From an uncultured Bacteroidia bacterium (GTDB lineage Bacteria; Bacteroidota; Bacteroidia; Bacteroidales; Prolixibacteraceae), in the NCBI GenBank assembly GCA_903907075.1, contig CAIVMQ010000068.1, positions 1 through 55,763 on the forward strand: DNA of 55,763 nt, in the 5' to 3' direction. The notes beneath the pieces were generated by a model. The model saw only the letters and a list, made by a program, of their open reading frames with translations, was not told where the DNA came from and did no database searches. The position numbers and the translations under genes are program-made. Positions 8,918 through 19,043 of the stretch are shown here, one piece after another (the stretch's first letter is position 1; every line of letters begins with the position of its first letter).

Positions 8918-9387
8918 CGGTAAGAGTTTTTAGTAAACATGTTATTATTTGTGTTTCTAGTCAATTAGATGACTGTTAAGGTTTTGAAATTGATAAAACT
9001 ATTTATTTAACAACCTTAGACCGATTTTTGTTGTGTAAGTTTATCTGAATTAATAAGCTCTAAAAAGGCTAGGTTGTTCAGGGGAAGACTGTTCAACGTG
9101 ATTGTTGTATCCAACTTATTTCACAATATCTAATTAAAGTACAAAAGTGTCTTTTTTTTTGTTCTTTTCGTTATGGCAATGAGTCTGCAAGTCTTTAGAC
9201 TTCTCGATTAATTTATTGGATCGTGTTCAATACTGTTAATATAACATCAAGCTGTTAAATAAAATTTATTTTAAGATTTGCAGAAAAATTGAACATATAA
9301 ACTGAATATATTAAGTTGAATTTTAACGCAGGAGGAGTTTTGACCTTAACTCAACAGCATTGTCCGGGCAGGATGGTATCCTCTATC
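8918..9387. other. 470-bp intergenic region
   Basis: AT-rich spacer between two minus-strand genes: upstream of the ATPase/GNAT gene and beyond the 3' end of the rhamnosidase gene. I see no gene, tRNA, convincing hairpin terminator or exact TAnnTTTG on the minus strand. Confidence 0.6.
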
Positions 9388-12135
9388 TTATTTTGACAAA
9401 AACAGATAGGTACCGCTTTTCACATTAAATACCCTATACCCTTGCTCGTCACCGACAAAACTTATTTTATCTGATTCTTTAATGGTCCGGCCGTTTTCGG
9501 TTATCTCTTTCCCCTTCCGCATTGGCACATAAACAGTTGCCTTACAACCTACAGGGACAATTACCTCCATCGAAAAGTGCTCAGCTTCATTTTTCCAGGA
9601 TATCCCCCCTTTGCCATTCGGTGTTTCTGTGAAGTATTTTACAAAAGAGAGTTCAGCTACCGGTTGCGGACGGAAGATAATATGTCTGTACCCGGGTGCT
9701 TCGGGATCAGTATTCATACCAGCCAGTTTGCGGTAAAACCAAACCAGGCTCCCACCAAACATTGGGTGGTTGCGCGAGTTATCTCCGTTCCATTGTTCCC
9801 AGGTGGTGGTCGCTCCCTGGTCAATCCACCAGCCAAAGCTGGGTTGAGTTCGTTTATTCAGTGCTTCATAGGCTAAATCGTGCATCCCGTTTTCGGATAG
9901 CACCTCGAAAAGGAATTGCGTTCCAAAAATGCCGGTATCTAGATTTCCATTATTTGCAAGGATATCAGCTTTTAATGTCCCTTTTACTTTTTCATATTGA
10001 TCGTCAGGAACACCCATTTTTAGGGCAAAGATATTACCCCCTGCTTTTCCGTAGGTCCCATTTTTGGGATCATAAAATTCTTTGTAAAATGCTTTTCTGG
10101 TCCGCTCTGCTAATTGGGCATATTTTGCTTCATCTTCGGGTTTATTAAGCGCCTTCGCAGCTTTTGATGTCAGATCGGCACATCGCCAGAAAAAGAAGGT
10201 GTGGACCATCTTTTCGGAAGGTAAATTTCCGGGAGCAACCCAGTCACCCAAATTAAACCACATGAGAACCTTACCGTCTTTCCCGATTCGCTGCGAATAC
10301 ATGATTCCAGCCGTATCAACCCAGCTCTCCATGTAGCGGATATACTCTTTCATCGCCTGATAATTATCTTCAAGCATATCTTTTGCCCCATAATGGAGGT
10401 AAAACTCCCATGGCATAATGCAGATTGCGGCACCCCAGCCAACTCCTCCGCCACATCCCGGTTGCCAGGGGGCACTGTTAGGGACATATCCTGTTTCTAC
10501 ATTCTGGGCGCCACGAATATCCTGAATCCATTTCTGATAGAAATTCCTGGCGTCGAAATTATGCATCACCATAACGCTCGAGACCTGGCCATCGCCTGTG
10601 TAGGGAGAGCGTTCCCGGTGAGGGCAGTCACTGGCAACTCCGCCGTGCATATTATCGGTCTGACTTCTTCGCCAAATTGTGTTGATCTGGTTAAACAGGG
10701 GATTCGAGGTTTCAAATGTCGTAGCTACATCAATATCGGTGTAGACAACTTCAGCGGTTATTTGTCCGGGCAGAAGCGCTCCCGGCCAGTTGGTTATTTC
10801 AACACCGCTAAAGACAAACCAGTTAAAACGGGCTGCATACGTTTCGGGACCTTCACCTTTAAAGGTATAGAAATTCTCGCCCGAAGAGTTAGGACACAGG
10901 TATTTAATCTCTATTTGCCGGCCGGCAGCTCCCTTTACCTGATTTAGACGGACCCAACCCGAAACTTCAACGCCAAAGTCAACATGATAATTCCCATTCT
11001 CCAGCTTTTCAATCTTAACAGGTTTGAGTCGCTCCATCACCTTGTCTGACTGTGAGGTATGGGCAACAAGTTTTCCTTCGGGGGCTTTACGCAACACCAC
11101 AGGTTTCCAGGCTGAATCATCAAATCCGGGCTGGCACCACCCTGACTGCTCTTTGGTGGCATCATAATGTTCACCATAATAAACCATGTCCATAAGAATC
11201 GGACTCTCTGATGACTTCCAGCTTTCATTACTGGCAACGATGTCTTCTGATCCATCGGTATACGTGATATGGATTTGGGCAAGAAAACGGGGTGATCCAT
11301 ATGCCCCGGCCCACCCTTTGGCCGGATTATAAAACCCATTGCCGAGGATACTTCCTACTGCATTCTGTCCGTTTTTTAATAAATCTTTGATCTCATAAGC
11401 CAGGTACATAATGCGATACTCCTTAAAATTATCTTCCAGCGGAATACCTTCATTGATTAATTCGGGACGTTTTCCGTAGTTGGTTTGATTGGGTATTAAC
11501 ACATCATTACCTACTTTTTGACCATTGACGTAAAGTTCAAAATATCCTAAGCCAGTAACAAAAGCAACCGCTTTTTCAATTTTTTTTCCAATCCTGAATT
11601 CTGTTCTGAACATTGGTGCCGGAGGTGGTAATTTTTCAGGCAGGTGGGTTTTGGGATTCGTGATTTTAGAAAGCGCCTCCTCACCCTGCCATGGCGCCCC
11701 AATCCATTTGGCACTCCACTCTGTTGGGTTAAGGATTCCCATGCGCCAAAAAGCAGGTTGGCTCCACGCTGAAGCAATACCATTCTTATCCCAGACACGT
11801 ACCTGCCACCAGCATTCTGTCCTTGAACGCAAGGGAACTCCTGAATATTCAATCCTGTTGCATTGTTCGTTTAGCACCTTTTTACTGTCCCATAAATCGG
11901 CATTTCCTAACTCTTCTTTTGACGTAGCCACACGAATTTGGTAGGCTGTTTGCACTTGACCGCTCTCTCTCTTCCCGGCTATGTTTATCCATGCCAAACG
12001 TGGCTTGTCAACATCAACTACCCCGGGATTCGGTAAATACTCACAAGTAAGTTTGGTGGGTTTGATTTTTCCGAAAGAGACAAATGCGGGCAAAATCAAA
12101 AGAAAAAATAGGATAGAGATTCGATTCAACGTCAT
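9388..12135 (-). CDS. Alpha-L-rhamnosidase, glycoside hydrolase family 78
   Basis: Exported enzyme that releases terminal alpha-L-rhamnose from glycans or plant glycosides by an inverting mechanism. The 915-residue precursor has a signal peptide (about residues 1-22), N-terminal beta-sandwich domains (about 25-460), the (alpha/alpha)6 catalytic barrel (about 470-800) and a C-terminal beta-sandwich. The motif ASDCPHRERSPYTGDGQ supplies Asp503, Glu508 and Asp515 with the same spacing (0, +5, +12) as Asp567, Glu572 and Asp579 of Bacillus GL1 RhaB. TTTWEQW supplies Glu780, equivalent to the catalytic base. No SusC/SusD pair, regulator or rhamnose-catabolic gene lies nearby, so it is an orphan rather than part of a visible polysaccharide locus. 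Confidence 0.95.
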   Translation of the reverse strand: MTLNRISILFFLLILPAFVSFGKIKPTKLTCEYLPNPGVVDVDKPRLAWINIAGKRESGQVQTAYQIRVATSKEELGNADLWDSKKVLNEQCNRIEYSGVPLRSRTECWWQVRVWDKNGIASAWSQPAFWRMGILNPTEWSAKWIGAPWQGEEALSKITNPKTHLPEKLPPPAPMFRTEFRIGKKIEKAVAFVTGLGYFELYVNGQKVGNDVLIPNQTNYGKRPELINEGIPLEDNFKEYRIMYLAYEIKDLLKNGQNAVGSILGNGFYNPAKGWAGAYGSPRFLAQIHITYTDGSEDIVASNESWKSSESPILMDMVYYGEHYDATKEQSGWCQPGFDDSAWKPVVLRKAPEGKLVAHTSQSDKVMERLKPVKIEKLENGNYHVDFGVEVSGWVRLNQVKGAAGRQIEIKYLCPNSSGENFYTFKGEGPETYAARFNWFVFSGVEITNWPGALLPGQITAEVVYTDIDVATTFETSNPLFNQINTIWRRSQTDNMHGGVASDCPHRERSPYTGDGQVSSVMVMHNFDARNFYQKWIQDIRGAQNVETGYVPNSAPWQPGCGGGVGWGAAICIMPWEFYLHYGAKDMLEDNYQAMKEYIRYMESWVDTAGIMYSQRIGKDGKVLMWFNLGDWVAPGNLPSEKMVHTFFFWRCADLTSKAAKALNKPEDEAKYAQLAERTRKAFYKEFYDPKNGTYGKAGGNIFALKMGVPDDQYEKVKGTLKADILANNGNLDTGIFGTQFLFEVLSENGMHDLAYEALNKRTQPSFGWWIDQGATTTWEQWNGDNSRNHPMFGGSLVWFYRKLAGMNTDPEAPGYRHIIFRPQPVAELSFVKYFTETPNGKGGISWKNEAEHFSMEVIVPVGCKATVYVPMRKGKEITENGRTIKESDKISFVGDEQGYRVFNVKSGTYLFLSK

Positions 12136-12478
12136 TGGGTTGTCATTTAGTTTATTGTTAGGTAACCAGCCATAAAAATAACCTAATTTCTTTGAAATAA
12201 TTTTACGGGAAAATGATATCTAGTTAATTTGAAATTCAGGGAGTTACTTGCCTATTCTTATTTTAAATCGTGCCGGAATGTGCAACTACCTACTAATTTG
12301 ACTAGTACAGAATTACAACCATTCATGAGTAGTTTAATCCAATTTTGTGTAATTTTGAGAGTTATTTCCGGATAATATACTATGATTTAGGCTGCAGGTT
12401 GAACTGGCTTATTGCTTGTGATTAAAATATATTCAGGATAGATTAGAGTCAGAAATTAATATTTAAAGCTATAAGACA
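12136..12478. other. 343-bp divergent intergenic region
   Basis: Holds the promoters for the minus-strand rhamnosidase and the plus-strand S4 protein. No exact TAnnTTTG is evident. A 20-base element at 12263-12282 resembles one at 23513-23532 (17 of 20 bases identical), discussed in the findings. Confidence 0.5.
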
Positions 12479-12688
12479 ATGATATTCAATTTAAATGGTG
12501 CGGAATATATTGAATTGATTAAGCTCCTTAAGTTACTCCATATTGCTGAGTCGGGGGGCCATGCAAAAATAATGGTTGAAGAGGGTGAGGTTAAACTTAA
12601 CGGCGAAGTGGAATACCGCAAACGGGCCAAGCTTCGTCCTGGGGATATGGTGGTAACCTCGGGCAAAGAGATCGTTATTCAGCCTTGA
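12479..12688 (+). CDS. Small S4-domain RNA-binding protein
   Basis: 69-residue protein consisting of a single S4 RNA-binding module of the YbcJ/RlbA type: EYIELIKLLKLLHIAESGGHAK, the characteristic loop VKLNGEVEYRKRAKLRPGD, and a final strand. Such proteins are linked to ribosome or rRNA-associated functions, but no activity can be assigned from sequence. It stands alone, with large spacers on both sides. Confidence 0.88.
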   Translation: MIFNLNGAEYIELIKLLKLLHIAESGGHAKIMVEEGEVKLNGEVEYRKRAKLRPGDMVVTSGKEIVIQP

Positions 12689-13163
12689 TGTGATTTAATA
12701 GCACAGTTCAAGATTGGATAGATTATGATCTGACATAAATTTAATGCACTAAATAACAGTGTTTTATTTTTTAATTAATTTTTCTCAAGATCTTCTACCA
12801 ACAATTCCAGAACTTATTTAAACAGTGATTAACTGATGAAGATCAAGTAGAATATTCTTCATGATTTTCATCATGGTTGATAATGGTTAGCTTTCTAATT
12901 ATCGGCATATATTTATTCATTATCAGCTTATTTTGTGCAGTATTTAGGTTGCTGAATTGAAGTGGATATATCAAGCACTATGTTAAATAATTAGAATTAA
13001 TTTTCCTGTCAACTCAAAGAATTAATTTGTTAGGCGAACTTAGTGTACCTTTGTATTTTGCTAAGATTTAGTATAATAAACACTTGCCACTTTTGATTTG
13101 GTAGTCGGACTGAATAGGGAATTGGCTAAATTAGAAGGGCTATTTTAGGATTAATACATATCG
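12689..13163. other. 475-bp intergenic region with a promoter
   Basis: AT-rich spacer with no coding potential that I could support. The 3' part carries a Bacteroidota promoter candidate at 13026-13053. Confidence 0.55.
13026..13053 (+). promoter_or_regulatory. Candidate promoter for the DUF5686 gene
   Basis: TTTG at 13026-13029 and a perfect -7 element TACCTTTG at 13046-13053, separated by 16 bases, slightly shorter than usual. It lies 110 bases upstream of the ATG at 13164, giving a leader of roughly 100 bases. Confidence 0.5.
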
Positions 13164-15614
13164 ATGAGAGTATATTTAAGTTTACTGTGTTTATTATTTA
13201 TTACCATAGGTGGTGTAAATGCTCAAAAGACAGTGGTTCTTGGAAAGATAACCGAAAACATTACCAACAATCCAATCCCTTATGTAAATGTGATCTTTAA
13301 AGACACATATACAGGAACTATGTCTGATTTAAATGGAAATTACAACCTCAGTTCTGCAAATCCCACCGCGATAATTGAGGTTTCAGCTGTCGGATACAAG
13401 AAGCAGAGTTTTAAGATAAAACTTAATCAGGTAAACAATATCAACGTCTTAATGGTCGAGGATGTTGTTTCGTTGGGCGAGATTTCTATCCGAATGGGAG
13501 AGAATCCTGCGATTCCTCTGTTCCGCAAAATTGTAGCTCATAAAAAGGATAATAATCCTTCTAATTTTCCATCCTGGCAATCAAGGCTTTATTCTAAATC
13601 TGAGATCGATATAAAAAATGTAAATAAGTCGTTGAGCAAGAAAAAACTCATGAAACAATTTGAGTTTGTATTTCGGTATATCGATTCTTTGGAGGTTCAG
13701 GGAAAAACTTTTTTGCCGGTATTTTTCACCGAAACGGTTTCCAATTACTTTCATGATGCCACAACCAATACCAATCGGGAGGAGATAATAGCCAATAAGG
13801 CATCGGGGATGACTACTGATATGATCACTCAGTTTACTGGTAAAATGTATGAAGGGATCAATCCGTATGATAATTATATCATGATTTCAGATATCGGGCT
13901 TATATCACCTCTAAACTCTTTGGGGCTTCAGTTTTATAACTATTATCTGCGTGACAGTACAATGTTAAATGGGCACAAGATCTACGAGATCTCTTTCAAA
14001 CCAAAGAATACGCAAGATCCAACTTTCAAAGGAAAATTCTGGTTTGAAGATGAAAGTTTTGCCCTCACCAAGCTAGAGATGCAGCTATCGACAAAGGCGA
14101 ATGTCAATTTTCTGAATAATCTGACCTATTCTGTTGATTACCAATTGACAGATGGCCGTTGGATTCCTCGGAATGAGTCGCTTATCGCAGATTTGGATAT
14201 AAGAAAAGACAAAGATTCCGAAAAAATTGGAATCATGGGGCGCAAAACTAATGTATATCAGGATTTTAAATTCGGCGAGGTAGCCTCTATTACTAAGGTG
14301 CCCAAAAATGCCATTATCGTAAGTAAAGATGCGATTAAGAAAGATGACAATTATTGGAATACCGCACGTCCGTTCGAATTGCAAAAAAGGGAGTCCGGAA
14401 TTTATGCCATGGTCGATTCGATAAAAACTGTCCCGCTATATAAAACCATTGCCGAATATATTTACATGTTTTACTATGGCTACCGTGATCTGGGTAAGAT
14501 CGAGGTGGGTCCTTATTATTCAGCATTTAGCTCGAATGAGATTGAAGGGAATCGATTCCGAATCGGTGGTCGTACAACGATGAAGTTCGATCAGAAATGG
14601 AGGCTTAACAGTTACGGCGCCTATGGGAACAAAGATAAGGAGTTCAAGTATGGTGGAGGGTTAGAGTACTATTTTTCCAAGAAGCCACGACTGATGGTTG
14701 CCCTTCAGGGATCGCATGATTATGATTTATTAGGATTAAGTTCAAATGCCTTTACACGCGATAACATTCTTACAACGTTGCTCAGCAAGAATCCGTACAC
14801 GAAATTAAACATGATAAATCGTGTTCAGGCAACCATTGATAAGGATTGGATCCGTGGGTTTTCAAATCAGCTGTATGTAACTTCATCGCATATTGAGTCG
14901 GGTCCTCTGATCCCTTTTTTAGACCAACAAGGAAATTTAATCCCCGCAATTCGGACCGGTGAGATACGATTAAATACCAGATATGCTCCAAAAGAAACCA
15001 TTATGGTGGACGGGTTTCAACGTTCAACCTTTGGTATTTTTAACCCTGTACTTAACTTCTCTGTTACTAGCGGAATCAAGGGTTTTCTGGGTAGCGACTA
15101 CGAATATCTCAAGTTGGATATGAATTTCTCAGATAAAATTGCCTTAAATCCAATAGGTTATATCACCTATTACCTTCAGGCGGGTAAGATCTGGGGGAAT
15201 ATTCCCTGGCCTTTGATGAAGATTCATGAGGGTAACGAATCCTATGCTTTTGATGCTTATGCTTTCAACTTAATGAATTACCAGGAATTTGTGAGCGATA
15301 CCTATGTCAGCCTTTTCTTAGAGCATCATTTTCAAGGATTTTTTCTTAATAAAGTACCCCTTTTCCGTCGTTTAAAATGGAGAGAAGTAGTAGGGGTTCG
15401 GTCGTTAGTTGGGAATTATGACCAAGCTCAACACGCCGGCTTTGTTTTCCCTCAAGGGATGACCGGATTGAGAAGTACACCCTACACCGAATTCTCGGCA
15501 GGGATAGAAAATATCCTTAAGATAATCAGGGTCGATGCTGTTTGGCGCTATAACTATAACAACGACCAGAAAATTAAACTGGGAATTATGTTTTCTCTGC
15601 AGTTAACCCTATAG
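13164..15614 (+). CDS. DUF5686 outer-membrane protein with carboxypeptidase-like regulatory domain
   Basis: 816-residue Bacteroidota surface protein. A signal peptide (about residues 1-20, ending VNAQ) is followed by a CarboxypepD_reg-like beta-sandwich (about 22-110: VLGKITENITNNPIPYVNV...GTMSDLNGNYNLSS), the plug-associated fold also found at the front of SusC proteins. The rest is a DUF5686 region whose last 350 residues look like a large beta barrel with aromatic-rich strands. The family has no established substrate; it is often described as TonB-receptor-like without a TonB box or plug. It has its own promoter and is convergent with tadA 40 bases downstream. Confidence 0.88.
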   Translation: MRVYLSLLCLLFITIGGVNAQKTVVLGKITENITNNPIPYVNVIFKDTYTGTMSDLNGNYNLSSANPTAIIEVSAVGYKKQSFKIKLNQVNNINVLMVEDVVSLGEISIRMGENPAIPLFRKIVAHKKDNNPSNFPSWQSRLYSKSEIDIKNVNKSLSKKKLMKQFEFVFRYIDSLEVQGKTFLPVFFTETVSNYFHDATTNTNREEIIANKASGMTTDMITQFTGKMYEGINPYDNYIMISDIGLISPLNSLGLQFYNYYLRDSTMLNGHKIYEISFKPKNTQDPTFKGKFWFEDESFALTKLEMQLSTKANVNFLNNLTYSVDYQLTDGRWIPRNESLIADLDIRKDKDSEKIGIMGRKTNVYQDFKFGEVASITKVPKNAIIVSKDAIKKDDNYWNTARPFELQKRESGIYAMVDSIKTVPLYKTIAEYIYMFYYGYRDLGKIEVGPYYSAFSSNEIEGNRFRIGGRTTMKFDQKWRLNSYGAYGNKDKEFKYGGGLEYYFSKKPRLMVALQGSHDYDLLGLSSNAFTRDNILTTLLSKNPYTKLNMINRVQATIDKDWIRGFSNQLYVTSSHIESGPLIPFLDQQGNLIPAIRTGEIRLNTRYAPKETIMVDGFQRSTFGIFNPVLNFSVTSGIKGFLGSDYEYLKLDMNFSDKIALNPIGYITYYLQAGKIWGNIPWPLMKIHEGNESYAFDAYAFNLMNYQEFVSDTYVSLFLEHHFQGFFLNKVPLFRRLKWREVVGVRSLVGNYDQAQHAGFVFPQGMTGLRSTPYTEFSAGIENILKIIRVDAVWRYNYNNDQKIKLGIMFSLQLTL

Positions 15615-15654
15615 TTTTATACGTTTAACGGATTGTTGCGTTGTAGTTTGTGAA

Positions 15655-16098
15655 TTACCGTCTTTGTTCAAAGAATTTCTTAAGCAGTAAGGTACATTCA
15701 TTTTGTAAAATCCCTCCAAGTACTTCTGTCTTTGGATGGAGAACATCGGGTGCGAATTTTAGAAAACCCCGTTTTTCGTCACTCGCTCCATAAACGATGC
15801 GATCAATTTGTGACCACCCCAATGCTCCTGCACACATCGAACAAGGCTCGAGGGTGACATACAAGGTACAGCCGCTAAGATACTTCCCACCCAGGAGATT
15901 TGCCCCTGCAGTAATGGCCTGCATCTCGGCATGGGCAGTCACATCGTTGAGCAGTTCCGTGAGATTATGAGACCTCGAAATAATCTGATTACGGCATACC
16001 ACAATAGCCCCTACGGGAATCTCCCCCTCTGCAAACGCCTGTTCAGCCTCCATCAGGGCACGTTTCATAAAATATTCATCGTCGAAAGGGTCAATCAT
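15655..16098 (-). CDS. tadA: tRNA-specific adenosine deaminase
   Basis: Deaminates adenosine 34 of tRNA-Arg(ACG) to inosine, allowing wobble reading of CGN codons. The 147-residue protein has the zinc site of the cytidine-deaminase fold: His56 and the proton-shuttling Glu58 in TAHAEMQAI, then Cys86 and Cys89 in PCSMCAGA. The N-terminal helix followed by GEIPVGAIVV is typical of TadA rather than of riboflavin or dCMP deaminases. Confidence 0.95.
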   Translation of the reverse strand: MIDPFDDEYFMKRALMEAEQAFAEGEIPVGAIVVCRNQIISRSHNLTELLNDVTAHAEMQAITAGANLLGGKYLSGCTLYVTLEPCSMCAGALGWSQIDRIVYGASDEKRGFLKFAPDVLHPKTEVLGGILQNECTLLLKKFFEQRR

Positions 16099-16114
16099 AG
16101 CTCTTAATTTTGCT

Positions 16115-16122
16115 CAAATATA
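16115..16122 (-). promoter_or_regulatory. -7 element (TATATTTG) for tadA
   Basis: A perfect TAnnTTTG match on the minus strand, 16 bases from the tadA ATG at 16098, predicting a leader of about 10 bases. Confidence 0.5.
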
Positions 16123-16288
16123 AGATATTGAAAAGAAATAATCCGGTCAAAAAAGAGGGGTGGCAAATTGGGTTAAATAACCTTAAGCCCTCGGTAGTAA
16201 ATGGTGTTCAATAGTTCTTTGATTCTGATCATTTTATGTGTCGGCTTACCATAGGATAAACACCATTTCCCCCCTTTGAACTCTTATT

Positions 16289-16318
16289 TTTGTATCTCGT
16301 CGTTGTTTTGTAATTTTA
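16289..16318 (+). promoter_or_regulatory. Candidate aspS promoter
   Basis: TTTG at 16289-16292, an 18-base spacer, then TAATTTTA at 16311-16318 (one base from TAnnTTTG). The leader to the ATG at 16348 would be about 25 bases. This is the best-spaced two-part promoter that I found in the window. Confidence 0.5.
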
Positions 16319-16347
16319 CACCTAAATAAATTTACAATACAACACTA

Positions 16348-18108
16348 ATGTACAGAAATATTACTTGCGGCCAACTTCGGTTAGCGCATGTCGGGCAGGA
16401 GCCTATTTTAGCCGGTTGGGTGCAGACGATACGAAACCTTGGAGCAATGACTTTCATTGATATCCGCGACCGTTATGGGATCACACAGCTGGTAGCTGAC
16501 GAAAATACCCCGATCCAGCTTAAGGAGCAATTTGATAAGCTGGGGCGCGAATATGTTATTCAGGTTAAAGGGGTTGTGCGCGAGCGTTCGAGTAAGAATT
16601 CAAAAATTCCAACAGGTGAGATAGAAGTGGATATTAAGGAGCTTACGGTTCTGAATAAATCGGCTGTGCCACCTTTTACAATACAGGATGATACCGATGG
16701 CGGGGATGAGTTACGGATGAAATTCCGCTACCTCGATCTTCGTCGTGAAGCGGTTCGGAAGAATTTGGAGCTTAGAGCCCGTATGGCTCATGTTGTTCGT
16801 AATTACCTCGACGACTTACAGTTTATCGAAACAGAGACCCCCGTTCTGATTAAGTCAACACCCGAAGGGGCTCGTGACTTTGTTGTTCCATCCCGAATGA
16901 ATTCTAATCAGTTTTATGCACTTCCTCAATCACCGCAAATATTTAAGCAACTTCTTATGGTTGCAGGGTTTGACCGGTATTATCAGATTGTAAAATGTTT
17001 CCGCGACGAGGATTTGCGTGCCGACCGTCAGCCTGAATTTACTCAGATCGACTGTGAGATGTCGTTTGTGGAGCAGGAGGATGTGTTATGCACTTTTGAA
17101 GGTCTTACACGTCATATCTTTAAAGAGCTTAAGGGTATTGACCCCGGAGAATTTCCACGTATGACCTATGCCGAGGCGATGGAGAACTATGGAAATGACA
17201 AGCCGGATATCCGTTTCGGATTAAAGTTTAAAGAATTAACTCAGATCGTCAAAGGGAAAGGGTTTGTGGTATTCGATGATGCTTCATATATTGGAGGGAT
17301 ATGTGTTCCAGGCTGCGGAGAATATACCCGCAAGCAACTTGATGCACTCACCGACTTTGTAAAACGTCCGCAGGTTGGAGCAAAAGGGTTAATTTATGCG
17401 AAAGTAAATGAGGATGGTACCGTAAAATCGTCTGTCGACAAGTTTTATTCTCAGGAGGAGCTGGCTCAGTGGGCCGAGGTTTTCGAGGCGAAACCGGGTG
17501 ATTTACTCTTACTCCTCTCGGGCGAGAAAGAACGTACCTTACCTGCGCTCTCCATCCTACGTCTCGAAATGGGACGTCAGTGCGGCTTAATGGATAAAGA
17601 TATCTTTAACCCATTGTGGGTTATTGACTTTCCACTTCTTGAATGGAATGAAGAATCAAGCCGCTTTCATGCGATGCACCACCCGTTTACTTCACCAAAA
17701 CCGGAAGATATCTTACTGTTAGATTCAGATCCGGGTAAGGTGCGAGCAAACGCATACGACTTGGTAATCAATGGAGTTGAAATTGGCGGTGGTTCTGTAC
17801 GGATCTTCGATAGTGAACTTCAGGCTAAGATGTTTAAGACGTTGGGATTCACAAAGCAAGAGGCAGAGAATCAATTTGGATTTCTGATGGAGGCTTTCAA
17901 ATACGGAGCACCTCCCCATGCCGGAATTGCATTTGGTTTCGATCGCCTGGCTTCGATGTTTGCCGGACTGGATTCGATTCGCGATGTAATTGCTTTTCCA
18001 AAAAATAACTCGGGGCGCGACGTGATGAACGATTCACCCGCAGAGATCGCGCAGGCTCAACTCGATGAACTCTGCCTTGCATTGATAGCACCAAAGAGTA
18101 AAAGTTAA
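16348..18108 (+). CDS. aspS: Aspartyl-tRNA synthetase
   Basis: Class II synthetase charging tRNA-Asp. The 586 residues follow the bacterial layout: an N-terminal OB-fold anticodon-binding domain (about 1-110), a class II catalytic core, an inserted GAD-type domain (about 285-415) and a C-terminal extension. Motif 2 is seen in [19 protein letters not shown] and motif 3 in [26 protein letters not shown]. Whether it is discriminating or also charges tRNA-Asn cannot be told here, since gatCAB is not in the window. Confidence 0.97.
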   Translation: MYRNITCGQLRLAHVGQEPILAGWVQTIRNLGAMTFIDIRDRYGITQLVADENTPIQLKEQFDKLGREYVIQVKGVVRERSSKNSKIPTGEIEVDIKELTVLNKSAVPPFTIQDDTDGGDELRMKFRYLDLRREAVRKNLELRARMAHVVRNYLDDLQFIETETPVLIKSTPEGARDFVVPSRMNSNQFYALPQSPQIFKQLLMVAGFDRYYQIVKCFRDEDLRADRQPEFTQIDCEMSFVEQEDVLCTFEGLTRHIFKELKGIDPGEFPRMTYAEAMENYGNDKPDIRFGLKFKELTQIVKGKGFVVFDDASYIGGICVPGCGEYTRKQLDALTDFVKRPQVGAKGLIYAKVNEDGTVKSSVDKFYSQEELAQWAEVFEAKPGDLLLLLSGEKERTLPALSILRLEMGRQCGLMDKDIFNPLWVIDFPLLEWNEESSRFHAMHHPFTSPKPEDILLLDSDPGKVRANAYDLVINGVEIGGGSVRIFDSELQAKMFKTLGFTKQEAENQFGFLMEAFKYGAPPHAGIAFGFDRLASMFAGLDSIRDVIAFPKNNSGRDVMNDSPAEIAQAQLDELCLALIAPKSKS

Positions 18109-18208
18109 TTTGCTCGGGGCATCGACATTGGCTCTTAAAATACTAATAATACAAATCCTTCAAGGAGATTAACTTCTTGGAAAGGACTAAATCCAACAAC
18201 CTATAGTG

Positions 18209-18886
18209 ATGGATAAGCTTAGAGTTATTCTTACAGGAGCCACAGGAATGGTTGGCGAAGGGGTTCTTTATGAATGTTTAAATCACCCGGAGGTGGAAAA
18301 AGTTTTGGTGATTAATCGCAATCCATGCGGTTACAACCATCCAAATCTCTCAGAGATTATCCACGCTGATTTATCCGATATCTCCAGCTTAGGTGATCGG
18401 ATTCAGGGCTTTAATGCCTGCTATTTTTGCCTTGGAGTTACATCACTTGGGAAAAATGAGGTTGAATATACGCGGTTAACATACACGTTAACACTTAATT
18501 TTGCGAATACTCTTGCCTCCTATAATCCCGATATGACGTTTTGCTATATCTCAGGAACCGGGACCGACAGCAGCGAGAAAGGTCGAACGATGTGGGCTCG
18601 CGTTAAAGGAAAAACGGAAAATGATCTAATGAAACTTCCGTTTAAACAGACCTATACTTTTCGTCCTGCGGGTATCAGACCCTTTTTACCTTTGAAGCCC
18701 TCACAAACTTTTTATAAGACTTTTAAATACCTATCGTGGTTATTTCCTATCATGGGATTTATTAATCCGGACTTTGTTGTCAACATGAAGGATTTGGCTT
18801 TGGCGATGATTAACGCCTCATTAGTAGGGTATTCAAAAAATATACTCGAGGTAAAAGATATTAAAATTCTGGCAAAGGGGAAGTAA
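18209..18886 (+). CDS. Atypical short-chain dehydrogenase / NAD-dependent epimerase-like protein
   Basis: 225-residue Rossmann protein of the atypical SDR group related to HTATIP2/TIP30. The nucleotide-binding loop GATGMVGEG starts at residue 10. The SDR active-site region reads YISGTGTDSS then GRTMWARVKGK, so Trp129 occupies the place of the usual Tyr while Lys133 is kept; I believe this WARVKGK pattern is common in this subfamily. A GTG three bases earlier (18206) could also be the start, but ATG at 18209 is preferred. Substrate unknown. Confidence 0.85.
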   Translation: MDKLRVILTGATGMVGEGVLYECLNHPEVEKVLVINRNPCGYNHPNLSEIIHADLSDISSLGDRIQGFNACYFCLGVTSLGKNEVEYTRLTYTLTLNFANTLASYNPDMTFCYISGTGTDSSEKGRTMWARVKGKTENDLMKLPFKQTYTFRPAGIRPFLPLKPSQTFYKTFKYLSWLFPIMGFINPDFVVNMKDLALAMINASLVGYSKNILEVKDIKILAKGK

Positions 18887-19043
18887 CGGTTTGTTACTTC
18901 GTAATTCAATAACACCAAAAAATGATGGCTTATTTGGTAATTACCTTCTTTACTTAATAATCTAAAGTGATTAATTGGCTATTCTTAAACCATGGAAACG
19001 ATGATGGTTTAATTTAGATGCAATCTAGGGGCTTAATTTAGAA

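Noticed and set aside
9696-10148. 150-codon plus-strand open frame
   Set aside because: Antisense to the conserved catalytic domain of the rhamnosidase; a shadow frame.
10393-10947. 184-codon plus-strand open frame
   Set aside because: It lies wholly antisense to the rhamnosidase gene, whose catalytic motifs are intact; the translated antisense product has no family features.
18150-18185. Imperfect inverted repeat after aspS
   Set aside because: Interrupted pairing and no T-run; could not be supported as a terminator.
18881-18899. AAGTAAC/GTTACTT hairpin at the SDR stop codon
   Set aside because: Only 7 bp, includes the stop codon and has no following T-run, so not a convincing terminator.
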